A stretch of DNA of 64,000 nt from an uncultured Bacteroidales bacterium (GTDB taxonomy: Bacteria > Bacteroidota > Bacteroidia > Bacteroidales > UBA932). The notes below the pieces were generated by a model that worked only from the letters and a program-made list of their open reading frames with translations, searched no databases and was not told where the DNA came from. Of the stretch, positions 16,699 to 26,372 are shown piece by piece (position 1 is the stretch's first letter; each line of letters opens with the position of its first letter). The DNA lies in assembly GCA_944323245.1 (NCBI GenBank), contig CALURT010000006.1, positions 47,222-111,221 of the forward strand. Direction: 5' to 3'. The position numbers were made by a program, and so were the translations under genes.

Positions 16699-18005
16699 GC
16701 CTTGTAGCAATAGTAGGAAGACCTAATGTGGGCAAATCCACACTTTTCAACAGACTCGTGGGAATGAGACAGGCCATCGTCGACGAGACCGCCGGCGTGA
16801 CCCGCGACAGACATTACGGCAAATGCGACTGGTGCGGTACAGAGTTTTCCGTAGTGGATACGGGCGGTTACACATCCAACTCCGACGATATTTTCGAAGA
16901 GGAAATCCGCAAGCAGGTCATAATAGCGATTGAAGAGGCCGATCTGATCCTTTTCATGACGGAAGCGGAGACCGGCATCACGGATTACGACTCTGAAATA
17001 GCCGAAATTCTCAGGAAAAGCGGGAAACCCGTCGTCCTTGCGGTGAACAAGGTCGATACGGGAGCGAAAATATTCGATTCCTACCAGTTCTATTCGCTCG
17101 GACTCGGCGAAGTGATGAGCATATCGGCCGCAAACGGAGGCGGCACCGGAGACCTTTTGGACAGAATCGTACAGCTTCTGCCCGCCGACAATGAAAAGGC
17201 CAGGGACGAACACGCCGACCTGCCACACATCACGATAGTCGGAAAACCGAACGTGGGCAAGTCTTCCCTCGCCAATGCCCTCCTCGGCAATGAGCGCAAT
17301 ATCGTCACCCCTCTTGCCGGCACGACCCGGGACTCGATTTCGACATACTACAACAAGTTCGGGCATGAATTCATGATCGTCGACACTGCCGGAATGAGGA
17401 AGAAGAGCAAGGTGCATGAAGACCTTGAATTCTATTCCGTGATGCGCTCCATCCGGGCCATAGAGCATTCCGACGTGTGCATTCTGATGATAGACGCCCA
17501 GACCGGAATCGAAGCTCAGGACCTGAACATATTCAATCTTATAGTCCGGAACGACAAGGCCTGCGTGGTCGTCGTGAACAAATGGGACGCCGTAGAAAAG
17601 GACAGCAACACGATGAAGGAATATCTCAATGCCGTAAAGTCGCGCCTTGCCCCGTTCAACGATGTCCCTGTCATCTTCACCTCGGTCATCAAGAAGCAGA
17701 GGATAATGGACGTGCTCGATGCCGCTGCGGAAGTCTACGGAAACTATTCGAAGAAAATCCCGACATCGAAACTGAACGAGGAAATGCTTCCTGAAATAGA
17801 AAACTACCCTCCTCCGGCATGGAAAGGCAAATATATAAAGGTGAAATATGTCACGCAACTGCCTACCAAATCCCCGAAATTCGCGTTTTTCTGCAACCTG
17901 CCGCAATACATCAAGGAGCCGTACAAACGGTTCGTGGAGAACAAGCTGCGGGAAAAATTCGATTTCACAGGATGCCCCATCAGGATATTCTTCAGACAGA
18001 AATAA
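16695..18005 (+). CDS. der: Ribosome-associated double GTPase Der (EngA)
   Basis: A 436-residue protein with two tandem GTPase domains and a C-terminal KH-like domain, required for 50S subunit maturation. Domain 1 has GRPNVGKST (about 8-16), DTGGYTS and NKVD; domain 2 has [19 protein letters not shown] and NKWD; the C-terminal region begins near residue 355 and ends in [13 protein letters not shown]. Full length for the family. The start overlaps the Cys-rich membrane gene by 4 bases. Confidence 0.98.
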   Translation: MSLVAIVGRPNVGKSTLFNRLVGMRQAIVDETAGVTRDRHYGKCDWCGTEFSVVDTGGYTSNSDDIFEEEIRKQVIIAIEEADLILFMTEAETGITDYDSEIAEILRKSGKPVVLAVNKVDTGAKIFDSYQFYSLGLGEVMSISAANGGGTGDLLDRIVQLLPADNEKARDEHADLPHITIVGKPNVGKSSLANALLGNERNIVTPLAGTTRDSISTYYNKFGHEFMIVDTAGMRKKSKVHEDLEFYSVMRSIRAIEHSDVCILMIDAQTGIEAQDLNIFNLIVRNDKACVVVVNKWDAVEKDSNTMKEYLNAVKSRLAPFNDVPVIFTSVIKKQRIMDVLDAAAEVYGNYSKKIPTSKLNEEMLPEIENYPPPAWKGKYIKVKYVTQLPTKSPKFAFFCNLPQYIKEPYKRFVENKLREKFDFTGCPIRIFFRQK

Positions 18006-18039
18006 ATGAAAATCAATAATTTATATTAAAACTAACAAT

Positions 18040-18933
18040 ATGAGTTTGAAAATCGTAGTATTGGCAAAACAAGTGCCCGACACGCGCAACGTCGGGAAAG
18101 ATGCCATGACAGCCGAAGGCACCATCAACCGTGCGGCCCTCCCTGCAATCTTCAACCCGGAAGACCTCAACGCATTGGAGCAGGCTCTCAGGCTGAAAGA
18201 ATCGCATCCCGGCTCTACCGTAACCATACTTACAATGGGACCGGGACGTGCAGCCGAAATCATACGTGAAGGACTGTACCGCGGAGCGGACGGAGGTTAC
18301 CTTCTTACTGACCGCGCATTCGCAGGAGCGGATACATTGGCCACTTCCTACGCATTGGCCACGGCCATCCGCAAAATCGGAGAATACGATCTCATCATAG
18401 GCGGCCGCCAGGCCATAGACGGCGACACCGCACAGGTAGGACCTCAGGTAGCCGAAAAATTGGGACTTGCGCAGGTCACGTATGCGGAGGAAATCATGGA
18501 CGTGGATGAAAAAGGAAAGAAAATCACCATCAAACGTCACATAGACGGCGGTGTCGAAACCGTGACGGCTCCTCTGCCTTTGGTAATCACCGTAAACGGA
18601 AGCGCAGCTCCATGCCGTCCACGCAATGCGAAACTGGTACAGAAATACAAACGTGCCTTGGGCGCTCAGGAAAAGGCTGCCGCCACCAAGGACGGCGCAG
18701 TTCTGCCATACGCAGATCTGTATGCCGCACGCCCTTACCTCAACATCGTGGAATGGAGCACTGCAGACGTAAACGCCGACCTCGCACAATGCGGACTCAG
18801 CGGCTCGCCGACAAAAGTGAAAGCCATACAGAACATTTCATTCCAGGCCAAGGAAAGCAAGACACTGTCCGGAAGCGACAAGGACGTAGAGGGCCTGATT
18901 GTAGAACTTTTAGCAAACCATACGATAGGATAA
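18040..18933 (+). CDS. etfB: Electron transfer flavoprotein, beta subunit
   Basis: A 297-residue EtfB/FixA-type subunit. It begins MSLKIVVLAKQVPDTRNVG and has the adenine-nucleotide-binding fold with AIRKIGEYDLIIGGRQAIDGDTAQVGP (cited in part: GRQAIDGDTAQVGP, around residues 126-139). It pairs with EtfA to carry electrons from the acyl-CoA dehydrogenase next door to a membrane quinone or a bifurcating partner. The gene is 3 bases before etfA and 34 bases after der, with a possible start of a separate transcript in that gap. Confidence 0.95.
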   Translation: MSLKIVVLAKQVPDTRNVGKDAMTAEGTINRAALPAIFNPEDLNALEQALRLKESHPGSTVTILTMGPGRAAEIIREGLYRGADGGYLLTDRAFAGADTLATSYALATAIRKIGEYDLIIGGRQAIDGDTAQVGPQVAEKLGLAQVTYAEEIMDVDEKGKKITIKRHIDGGVETVTAPLPLVITVNGSAAPCRPRNAKLVQKYKRALGAQEKAAATKDGAVLPYADLYAARPYLNIVEWSTADVNADLAQCGLSGSPTKVKAIQNISFQAKESKTLSGSDKDVEGLIVELLANHTIG

Positions 18934-18936
18934 GTC

Positions 18937-19956
18937 ATGAACAACGTATTCGTATATCTTGAAATAGAAGGCACTACAGTTGCCGATGTCAGCCTTGAAC
19001 TCCTGACCAAAGGCCGTAAATTAGCCGACAGGTTGGGATGCCGGTTGGAAGCCATTGCCGCAGGCCACGGACTTGCCGGTATCGAAAAACAGGTATTGCC
19101 TTACGGCGTGGACAAACTGCACGTTTTCGATGCGGAAGGACTCTTCCCATATACGTCACTCCCGCATTCATCCATTCTCATAAACCTTTTCAAGGAGGAA
19201 AAACCGCAGATATGCCTGATGGGCGCTACCGTCATCGGCCGCGACCTCGGCCCGCGCGTGTCTTCGGCCCTGACCAGCGGTCTCACCGCCGACTGTACAT
19301 CCCTTGAAATCGGGGACCATGAAGACAAGGTTGCCAAAAAGACGTATGAGAACCTGCTTTATCAGATACGTCCGGCATTCGGAGGAAATATCGTAGCCAC
19401 CATCGTCAACCCTGAACACCGCCCGCAAATGGCCACCGTCCGTGAAGGCGTGATGAAAAAGGAAATATTGGACGAAAACTACAAGGGTGAAGTGATAAAC
19501 CACGATGTAGCCAAATACGTTCCGGAGACGGATTATGTCGTGAAGGTCATCGACCGCCATGTGGAAAAGGCAAAGCACAACCTCAAGGGAGCTTCCATCG
19601 TGGTAGCCGGAGGATACGGCATGGGGTCGAAGGAAGGTTTCGACATGCTGTTCGAATTGGCGAAAGAGCTCCACGCAGAAGTTGGAGCCAGCCGTGCTGC
19701 AGTGGATGCAGGCTTCGCAGACCATGACAGGCAGATAGGCCAGACAGGTGTGACAGTCCGCCCGAAACTCTATATCGCATGCGGCATAAGCGGCCAGATC
19801 CAGCACATTGCCGGAATGCAGGAGAGCAGCATCATCATATCCGTCAACAACGACGAAAACGCTCCTATCAATACGATAGCGGACTATGTAATCAACGGAA
19901 GCGTTGAAGAAGTAATCCCGAAAATGATCAAGTATTACAAATCACACAGCAAATAA
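18937..19956 (+). CDS. etfA: Electron transfer flavoprotein, alpha subunit
   Basis: A 339-residue EtfA/FixB-type subunit. The N-terminal domain (NNVFVYLEIEGTTVADVSLE) is followed by the C-terminal FAD-binding domain with VVAGGYGMGSKEGF, GASRAAVDAGFADHDRQIG and LYIACGISGQIQH, then NNDENAPI and ADYVINGS. These are the expected FAD contacts of the family. It lies between etfB and the acyl-CoA dehydrogenase with almost no spacing, so all three are one transcription unit. Confidence 0.96.
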   Translation: MNNVFVYLEIEGTTVADVSLELLTKGRKLADRLGCRLEAIAAGHGLAGIEKQVLPYGVDKLHVFDAEGLFPYTSLPHSSILINLFKEEKPQICLMGATVIGRDLGPRVSSALTSGLTADCTSLEIGDHEDKVAKKTYENLLYQIRPAFGGNIVATIVNPEHRPQMATVREGVMKKEILDENYKGEVINHDVAKYVPETDYVVKVIDRHVEKAKHNLKGASIVVAGGYGMGSKEGFDMLFELAKELHAEVGASRAAVDAGFADHDRQIGQTGVTVRPKLYIACGISGQIQHIAGMQESSIIISVNNDENAPINTIADYVINGSVEEVIPKMIKYYKSHSK

Positions 19957-19957
19957 T

Positions 19958-21664
19958 ATGGCTAATTTCTATACAGAACACCCGGAATTGCGCTATCATC
20001 TCGAAAATCCGATGATGGAACGCATCTGCGAACTAAAGGAACGTAATTACAGGGACAAGGATGAGTTCGATTATGCTCCACAGGATTATGCCGACGCCAT
20101 CGACTCCTACGACAAGGTCCTTGAAATCACCGGCGAAATCACCGGCGAGGTCATCGGCGCCAATGCGGAAAGCGTGGATCTGGAAGGCCCGCACTGTGCA
20201 AACGGACGCGTGGAATATGCAAGCGGAACAAAAGTGAACATGGATGCCATGGTAAAGGCAGGCCTCAACGGAATGACGATGCCGCGCCGTTTCGGCGGAC
20301 TCAACTTCCCGATCACGCCTTACACCATGTGTGCGGAAATCGTGGCTGCCGCAGATGCCGGATTCAGCAATATCTGGTCTCTTCAGGACTGTATCGAAAC
20401 TCTTTACGAGTTCGGCAACGAAGACCAGCACAGCCGTTTCATACCGAGAATCTGCGCCGGAGAGACCATGTCAATGGACCTTACTGAACCGGATGCCGGT
20501 TCCGACCTGCAGAGCGTCATGCTGAAAGCCACTTTCGACGAAGCCGGAAACTGCTGGAGACTGAACGGAGTCAAGAGGTTCATCACCAACGGTGACGCAG
20601 ACCTCCACCTTGTACTTGCCCGTTCCGAGGAAGGGACCCGCGACGGACGAGGACTTTCGATGTTCATTTACGACAAGAGGAGCGGAGGCGTTGACGTCCG
20701 CCGTATCGAGAACAAACTCGGAATCCACGGCTCACCGACATGCGAACTTGTATTCAAGAACGCCAAGGCCGAGCTTTGCGGCGAACGCAGGTTGGGTCTT
20801 ATCAAATACGTGATGGCGCTTATGAACGGCGCCCGTCTCGGTATCGCCGCACAGAGCGTAGGTCTCAGCCAGGCCGCCTACAATGAAGCCCTTGCTTACG
20901 CCAAGGACCGCAAACAGTTCGGCAAGGCCATCATCGAGTTCCCGGCAGTGTACGACATGCTTTCAACTATCAAGGCAAAATTGGATGCCGGACGCGCCCT
21001 GCTTTACCAGACGTCCCGCTATGTGGATATCTACAAGGCCTTGGACGACATCGCCCGTGAACGCAAACTGACTCCGGAAGAGCGTCAGGAGCAGAAGAAA
21101 TATGCAAGATTGGCCGACGCGTTCACTCCGCTTGCAAAAGGCATGAACTCGGAATATGCCAACCAGAACGCATACGACTGCATTCAGGTACATGGAGGTA
21201 GCGGATTCATGCTCGAATACGCCTGCCAGCGCATATACCGTGACGCCCGTATTACCAGCATCTACGAAGGAACTACCCAGTTGCAGACTGTGGCTGCCAT
21301 CCGCTACGTCACGAACGGCTCCTACCTTGCCACTCTCCGCGACTACGAGCAGGTGGAATGCTCCGAAGCGATGAAACCGCTGATGGAACGTGTAAAGGCC
21401 ATGACAGACAAGTTCGAAGCCTGCACCAACCTCGTGAAGGAAGCGGCAGATCAGGAATTCCTCGACCTTATGGCCCGCAGACTCTATGAAATGGCTGCTG
21501 TCTGCGTGATGTCTCATCTTATCATTCAGGATGCTACACGTGCACCGGAGATGTTCGCCGAATCCGCCAAGGTCTATGTGAACTACGCCTGCGCCGAAGT
21601 CGAGAAGCACAATGCCTTCATCACCGGCTTCGACAAGGAAGACATCGCCTGCTACAGGAAATAA
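19958..21664 (+). CDS. Acyl-CoA dehydrogenase family protein
   Basis: A 568-residue FAD-dependent acyl-CoA dehydrogenase, longer than the usual 380 residues, as in the branch that carries an extra N-terminal helical part and a C-terminal extension. Conserved pieces include SMDLTEPDAGSDLQSV, KRFITNGDADLHLVLA, AKDRKQFGKAI and the C-terminal IQVHGGSGFMLEYACQRIYRD and SIYEGTTQLQ. It should oxidise an acyl-CoA and pass electrons to EtfAB encoded upstream with a one-base gap. The acyl substrate is unknown. A strong terminator follows at 21684-21720. Confidence 0.93.
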   Translation: MANFYTEHPELRYHLENPMMERICELKERNYRDKDEFDYAPQDYADAIDSYDKVLEITGEITGEVIGANAESVDLEGPHCANGRVEYASGTKVNMDAMVKAGLNGMTMPRRFGGLNFPITPYTMCAEIVAAADAGFSNIWSLQDCIETLYEFGNEDQHSRFIPRICAGETMSMDLTEPDAGSDLQSVMLKATFDEAGNCWRLNGVKRFITNGDADLHLVLARSEEGTRDGRGLSMFIYDKRSGGVDVRRIENKLGIHGSPTCELVFKNAKAELCGERRLGLIKYVMALMNGARLGIAAQSVGLSQAAYNEALAYAKDRKQFGKAIIEFPAVYDMLSTIKAKLDAGRALLYQTSRYVDIYKALDDIARERKLTPEERQEQKKYARLADAFTPLAKGMNSEYANQNAYDCIQVHGGSGFMLEYACQRIYRDARITSIYEGTTQLQTVAAIRYVTNGSYLATLRDYEQVECSEAMKPLMERVKAMTDKFEACTNLVKEAADQEFLDLMARRLYEMAAVCVMSHLIIQDATRAPEMFAESAKVYVNYACAEVEKHNAFITGFDKEDIACYRK

Positions 21665-21683
21665 GGACGACGGCATACAAATG

Positions 21684-21720
21684 AAAAGAGGATGGTCCGA
21701 ATCGGACCATCCTCTTTTTT
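21684..21720 (+). terminator. Strong intrinsic terminator after the ETF-dehydrogenase unit
   Basis: A 17-base arm (21684-21700) is repeated as an exact reverse complement (21702-21718) around one central base, giving a long GC-containing stem flanked by A and T runs; the T run continues to 21720. It lies 20 bases after the dehydrogenase stop. The symmetry allows it to work in both directions, also for the DUF4783 gene that converges on it. Confidence 0.93.
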
Positions 21721-21789
21721 CTGAACTATAACCCTATTATTAACAACTAAACTAACCGTAAAACAAAATTAGCAAACTCTGTGCCAAAA

Positions 21790-22188
21790 TTATTCGCCCC
21801 TCTCTATTTTCAGCTGCTGGATCTTGAAGTAATCCTGTTCGTAACTTACGAAAATCGTCACCATGAATCTCTCGCCTCCTGCATTCAGGACGCCGAGAGC
21901 ATACCTCATGTTGGAACGTCCCGTATTGTGGGTAATATCGAACGAATGGGGCGTATGGGTACTGAAAAAGGTCTTGACTATCTGCCTCGCCTGGTCCCTG
22001 CTCGAATCGCACGGTTTGGAAACTATGGCTATTTCAAGATTGTCCGCAAACCATGACGAGAGCTTGTCGGCATCCCCGCATCTGATATACTTCGCTATCG
22101 GCACAAATACATCGTATCCTTTATCCTCTGCAAAGGACAAATTATACGGTAAAAGCAACGATAACAATAAGATATGAAAGATTTTCAT
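21790..22188 (-). CDS. DUF4783 family secreted protein
   Basis: A 132-residue protein. I start it at ATG 22186-22188, which gives a clean signal peptide (MKIFHILLLSLLLPYNLSFA, cut before EDKGYD); a longer frame upstream has no such start. The mature part (FVPIAKYIRCGDADKLSSWF, then DNLEIAIVSK) and the later EQDYFKIQQLKIERG match DUF4783, an NTF2-like Bacteroidota family of unknown role, probably periplasmic. It faces the dehydrogenase terminator and is divergent from rlmH. Confidence 0.83.
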   Translation of the reverse strand: MKIFHILLLSLLLPYNLSFAEDKGYDVFVPIAKYIRCGDADKLSSWFADNLEIAIVSKPCDSSRDQARQIVKTFFSTHTPHSFDITHNTGRSNMRYALGVLNAGGERFMVTIFVSYEQDYFKIQQLKIERGE

Positions 22189-22218
22189 AATTCGCCTGCA
22201 AAATAGAGCATCGTGTTT

Positions 22219-22250
22219 GTTGCAAATACCGAGCCACATCACTATATTTG
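22219..22250 (+). promoter_or_regulatory. Promoter of rlmH
   Basis: TATATTTG at 22243-22250 is an exact -7 box, with GTTG at 22219-22222 and a 20-base spacer as a -33 box (a TTTG at 22216-22219 gives 23 bases). The predicted transcript start near 22256 leaves a leader of about 20 bases before the ATG at 22277 and supports that start over an upstream in-frame one at 22217. Confidence 0.6.
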
Positions 22251-22276
22251 TCTACGCTTCGGACGAAGGCAAACGG

Positions 22277-22750
22277 ATGAAAATTAAACTCATATCGGTC
22301 GGGAAGACGGACAGGGAATGGCTGAAGGATGGATTGCAGCTGTATCTGTCCCGTCTGAAACATTATGTTCCGTTCGAATACACGGAAATCCCCGACATCC
22401 GCAACACTTCATCCATGAGCAGGGATACGGTCAAGGCCAGGGAAGGGGAACAGATACTCAGGCTCATCGCTCCGGGAGACCATGTCATCCTGCTGGACGA
22501 ACACGGGAAGGAGATGACATCCGTCGGGCTCGCCAAAAGACTTGAGGACAGGCTTGTCTCCTTCAGTTCCGATATCGTCTTCATCATCGGAGGCCCGTAC
22601 GGTTTCCATGAAGCGGTGTACGGCCGCAGCAATGAAATGCTGTCGTTGTCCAAGATGACATTTTCGCACCAGATGGTACGCGTCATCTTTGCCGAACAGT
22701 TGTACAGGGCATTTACAATCATGAAGGGAGAACCTTATCACCACGAGTAG
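22277..22750 (+). CDS. rlmH: 23S rRNA (pseudouridine1915-N3)-methyltransferase RlmH
   Basis: A 157-residue SPOUT-class methyltransferase acting on helix 69 of 23S rRNA. I use the ATG at 22277 (MKIKLISVGKTDREWLKDG), the typical family start. The SAM-binding knot is visible in HVILLDEHGKEMTS and FIIGGPYGFHEAVYGRS, and the C-terminus GEPYHHE is the usual family end. It is 4 bases upstream of the histidine kinase gene, so the two may be transcribed together. Confidence 0.96.
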   Translation: MKIKLISVGKTDREWLKDGLQLYLSRLKHYVPFEYTEIPDIRNTSSMSRDTVKAREGEQILRLIAPGDHVILLDEHGKEMTSVGLAKRLEDRLVSFSSDIVFIIGGPYGFHEAVYGRSNEMLSLSKMTFSHQMVRVIFAEQLYRAFTIMKGEPYHHE

Positions 22751-22754
22751 AGCC

Positions 22755-25700
22755 ATGCTGAGAGTCCAGACCATAAATACGGAAAAAGTGCCGGTCATCT
22801 TCCTGCTTATTTCCCTCATACTCTTCTTCCTGTCACTGACGGTCAACAGGTCTACGGTCAATCCGGACAAATTCGCCGCCACGGTAGAGAAAAGGATTGC
22901 GGAAAGGATGCGGATTCTGGACAGGTTCGCTTCGGAAGCATTGAATTCCAATCAGGAAGAATGGCTGGAACTGAAGAATCTTCCGAAAGACATGGTCATA
23001 TACCGGTACGAATACGACACGCTCCAGTCATGGTGCAACCAGTTCCCGATAATAAACGACAACATCTCCTCAAGGATGGTCTTCCATACGATTACGAGCC
23101 TGAAGACCGACCTGATATCCCCCCTGACCAAAATTTCCGATTCGCCCGAATACATGAATCTCGGGACCAAATGGTACATAGTCAAGTCGGTGTCGGACGG
23201 AATCAAGTGCAGGGTCATCTGCGGACTTGAAATCAAGGATGTCTCGGGGACGGGCTCCAGAAGTGGGAACGTCATCAATCCGATGCTGAGAGTGCCGGAC
23301 AAGTACGACATCACACCGCTCAGCAGCAGCGGCGGTACACCGGTCTACCTGAACGGGAAGCCTGTCATGAAGATAGTGTCGGAGACCACGAGGGAAATAC
23401 CGATTCCGGCAAGTGTTTCCCTGAGATGGCTCGCCCTGCTCTTTTTCGTATTCTCGGCGATAGCGTTCATATTGAACCGCAAGTCGCTGAAAACGCTTGT
23501 GGGCGTGACCTTGGTCCTTGCCGTATGTGCAGGCGTAGCCTATGTCTGGGGATACCAGATGCGGAGTGTCTCCGTCTTCTTCTCCCCTACGGTCTATGCA
23601 GACGGCCCGTTCCTGTTTTCCTTCGGGGCACTGATGATACTCAACGGCTTTGTCTGCTCGGTCATTTTCTGCCTGTTCATGATACGCGACAGGCTTGTCT
23701 ATGTCATACTCAGGGACGGCAGACGCCGCTGGAAAATCATATACGGCACCGTCATCGCCGCATTGATATTCGGGACGTGCGCATATATAGACTATACGAT
23801 AGCAAGTCTCATCATCAATTCCAACATCTCCCTCGACCTGTACATGTGGCATTCCCTTTCGGGGTACTCGCTGATGACATACATATCGTATTTCGCACTT
23901 TTCTATGCGCTTCTGATGTTGGTGCAGATGCTGCGGCCGGTCTTTTTCGAACTGTTCAGGATAAGATATTCCGTCTTTTCGAAAAAATTCCTGTTTGCAT
24001 TTTCGGCATTGTGTGCGCTGTACCTTACCGTGACGGCGGGAAATCTCGGCTTCAGAAAGGAATTGAACCGCATCAACATCTGGACAAACAGGCTTGCGGT
24101 AGAACGTGACCTTGCCCTTGAAATCCAGTTGAAATCGGTGGAGGATGCGATAGCTTCCGACCATCTCATTGCGGCATTGACCGGATTTGACAGGAGCAAC
24201 ATACTGATTCTCAATCATCTGAACGAAAACTACTTTTATGGAATCACCCAGGACTACAATATTACCGTGACCCTGTCGAAGGAAAACGACAACACGACAT
24301 ACACGGTCATGGGAGAAGAAGTCCCGACGTTGGAATATTTCAGCAACATCATATCGTCCGCATCTCCGCTCAGCAATTATTCGAGATTCGCGTACCTGAG
24401 GCTGCCGAACGGGGCGTCAAGCTATATAGGAGCCTTTTCCTATTACTCGGAACGTTCCGGATTGGTACACATGTTCATCGAAATCGAAAGCAAGTCATAC
24501 CGGACAGACGCCGGTTATTCGAGCATTCTCGACGGATTGGACAAGCCGGACGACGTGAGCATGCCGCAATTCTACTCATACGCCAAGTATCTTTCGGGAC
24601 ATTTGGTGAATTTCCGCGGCAATTATCCTTATCCGACAGTGATAAATTCGGACATCGAAAAGGAAATAGACAGCGGAGCACGGTATTTCAGGGCACGCAA
24701 GTTCATCCATTTCGTCAACAAGGTGTCTTCCGACGAGGTAATCGTCATTTCAAGGTCTGCGAGAGGTGCCATGACCTATATAATATCATTCTCGTATCTC
24801 GTCATCTTTTTCTTCCTTCTGTTCTTCATTACGTCCGGCAAGGCAAGGCGGGAAAAGACGGGATTCCTGAGAAACTACTACCGGTCGAGCATAAACACCC
24901 TCGTGTTCATATCGCTGTTCCTCACTCTGATAGTCATGGCCATCGTCAGCGTGGCTTTCGTGTACCGGAGAAACGAGACCAACATGGTCAACATGATGTC
25001 GAGCAAAATCAACACGATACAGGCTCTCATGGAAGTACGGTGCCGCTCCGCCAAAAGCTATCAGGACCTGAATTCTCCGGAATTCCTGAGTGCCATGGAA
25101 TCTATCGGAAGGACCACGGAATCGGACATCACCCTGTACACCCCGTCAGGAAAGGCTTTCCGTTCCACTGCGCCGGAGGTCTTCGACAAGATGCTCATCG
25201 GATTCCGAATCGACCAGGACGCCTACTACAATATCAAATACAGGAACCAGAGATTCTACATCGGGAAGGAAGAAATCGCCGGGCGGAAGTTCTACTCCCT
25301 GTATGCTCCGCTGTTCAATGCGGCAGGAGACCTCGTGGCCATAATGAATTCGCCGTACACGGACCAGAGCTATGCGTTCAAGCGGGACGCCTTCTTCCAT
25401 GGCGCCACAATCATCAACCTCTTCATCATCCTGCTGTTCATCACCATATTGGTGAGCACCGCAGTGGTCAATGCCCTGTTCAAGCCTCTGCTTGAAATCG
25501 GGAAAAGGATGGAATCGACCGATATCCAGAATCTCGATTATATCACATACAAGAGAAAGGACGAGATTTCCACCCTCGTGGATGCCTACAACAAAATGGC
25601 CCGGGATCTGTCGGAAAGCACCAAGAAACTCGCCCAGTCCGAAAGGGATCAGGCATGGAGCGAAATGGCAAGGCAGGTGGCACATGAAATCAAGAATCCG

Positions 25701-26363
25701 CTCACCCCGATAAAGTTGGAAATCCAGCGTCTCATCAGACTCAAGGAAAAGAACGACCCGGCTTGGAATGAAAAATTCGACAAGGTGGCTGCGGTCGTCC
25801 TCGAGCATATCGACATTCTCACGGATACGGCCAACGAGTTTTCGACATTCGCCAAACTGTACAGCGAGGAACCTGTCGCCCTGAATCTCGACGACATCCT
25901 CCGCGACCAGATTCTCATATTCGACAACAAGGACAATATCCGGATTTCATACATCGGTCTGTCCGACGCGTACGTAATGGCTCCGAAACCGCAGCTGATA
26001 CGCGTCTTCGTCAATCTTATCACGAACGCCATCCAGGCTATCGAGATAATGCAGAAGGACGAGGAGGAAAGCGGGAAGGAAGTGACGTTGGGAAAGTTGG
26101 TCATCTCATTGAGAAACAGTATCCGGGACGGGTTCTACGACATAGTTTTCGATGACAACGGGCCCGGCGTATCGGAAGAAAATCTCGGCAAACTGTTCAC
26201 TCCGAATTTCACGACAAAAAACAGCGGGACCGGACTCGGTCTCGCCATTTGCCGCAACATCGTGGAAAAATGCGACGGGGAAATTTTCTATCAGAAGTCC
26301 TTCGCTTTCGGAGGCGCCTGCTTTACCGTAAGGTTGCCGAAACTTCCGAAACCTGTTCAATAG
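22755..26363 (+). CDS. Very large multi-pass sensor histidine kinase (NtrY-like)
   Basis: A 1,202-residue kinase with about ten membrane spans: one at 12-30, a group between 222 and 425, and single spans near 672-692, 715-738 and 885-908. Extracytoplasmic parts lie at about 31-220, 430-670 and 740-880. A HAMP-like segment follows, then the dimerisation helix with His977 in RQVAHEIKNPLTPIKLE, and the ATPase domain with NLITNAIQAIE (N box), DDNGPGV (G1) and GTGLGLAICRNIVEK (G2). The tail-to-tail neighbour is a sigma-54 response regulator, the probable partner. The signal is unknown; the three outer regions look like separate sensing modules. Confidence 0.9.
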   Translation: MLRVQTINTEKVPVIFLLISLILFFLSLTVNRSTVNPDKFAATVEKRIAERMRILDRFASEALNSNQEEWLELKNLPKDMVIYRYEYDTLQSWCNQFPIINDNISSRMVFHTITSLKTDLISPLTKISDSPEYMNLGTKWYIVKSVSDGIKCRVICGLEIKDVSGTGSRSGNVINPMLRVPDKYDITPLSSSGGTPVYLNGKPVMKIVSETTREIPIPASVSLRWLALLFFVFSAIAFILNRKSLKTLVGVTLVLAVCAGVAYVWGYQMRSVSVFFSPTVYADGPFLFSFGALMILNGFVCSVIFCLFMIRDRLVYVILRDGRRRWKIIYGTVIAALIFGTCAYIDYTIASLIINSNISLDLYMWHSLSGYSLMTYISYFALFYALLMLVQMLRPVFFELFRIRYSVFSKKFLFAFSALCALYLTVTAGNLGFRKELNRINIWTNRLAVERDLALEIQLKSVEDAIASDHLIAALTGFDRSNILILNHLNENYFYGITQDYNITVTLSKENDNTTYTVMGEEVPTLEYFSNIISSASPLSNYSRFAYLRLPNGASSYIGAFSYYSERSGLVHMFIEIESKSYRTDAGYSSILDGLDKPDDVSMPQFYSYAKYLSGHLVNFRGNYPYPTVINSDIEKEIDSGARYFRARKFIHFVNKVSSDEVIVISRSARGAMTYIISFSYLVIFFFLLFFITSGKARREKTGFLRNYYRSSINTLVFISLFLTLIVMAIVSVAFVYRRNETNMVNMMSSKINTIQALMEVRCRSAKSYQDLNSPEFLSAMESIGRTTESDITLYTPSGKAFRSTAPEVFDKMLIGFRIDQDAYYNIKYRNQRFYIGKEEIAGRKFYSLYAPLFNAAGDLVAIMNSPYTDQSYAFKRDAFFHGATIINLFIILLFITILVSTAVVNALFKPLLEIGKRMESTDIQNLDYITYKRKDEISTLVDAYNKMARDLSESTKKLAQSERDQAWSEMARQVAHEIKNPLTPIKLEIQRLIRLKEKNDPAWNEKFDKVAAVVLEHIDILTDTANEFSTFAKLYSEEPVALNLDDILRDQILIFDNKDNIRISYIGLSDAYVMAPKPQLIRVFVNLITNAIQAIEIMQKDEEESGKEVTLGKLVISLRNSIRDGFYDIVFDDNGPGVSEENLGKLFTPNFTTKNSGTGLGLAICRNIVEKCDGEIFYQKSFAFGGACFTVRLPKLPKPVQ

Positions 26364-26372
26364 ACAACCTGT

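Noticed and set aside
15591..17906. A 771-codon minus-strand open frame across prs and der
   Set aside because: It is antisense to two clear genes with intact GTPase and PRPP motifs, has a His/Arg/Val-rich shadow composition and no recognisable domain.
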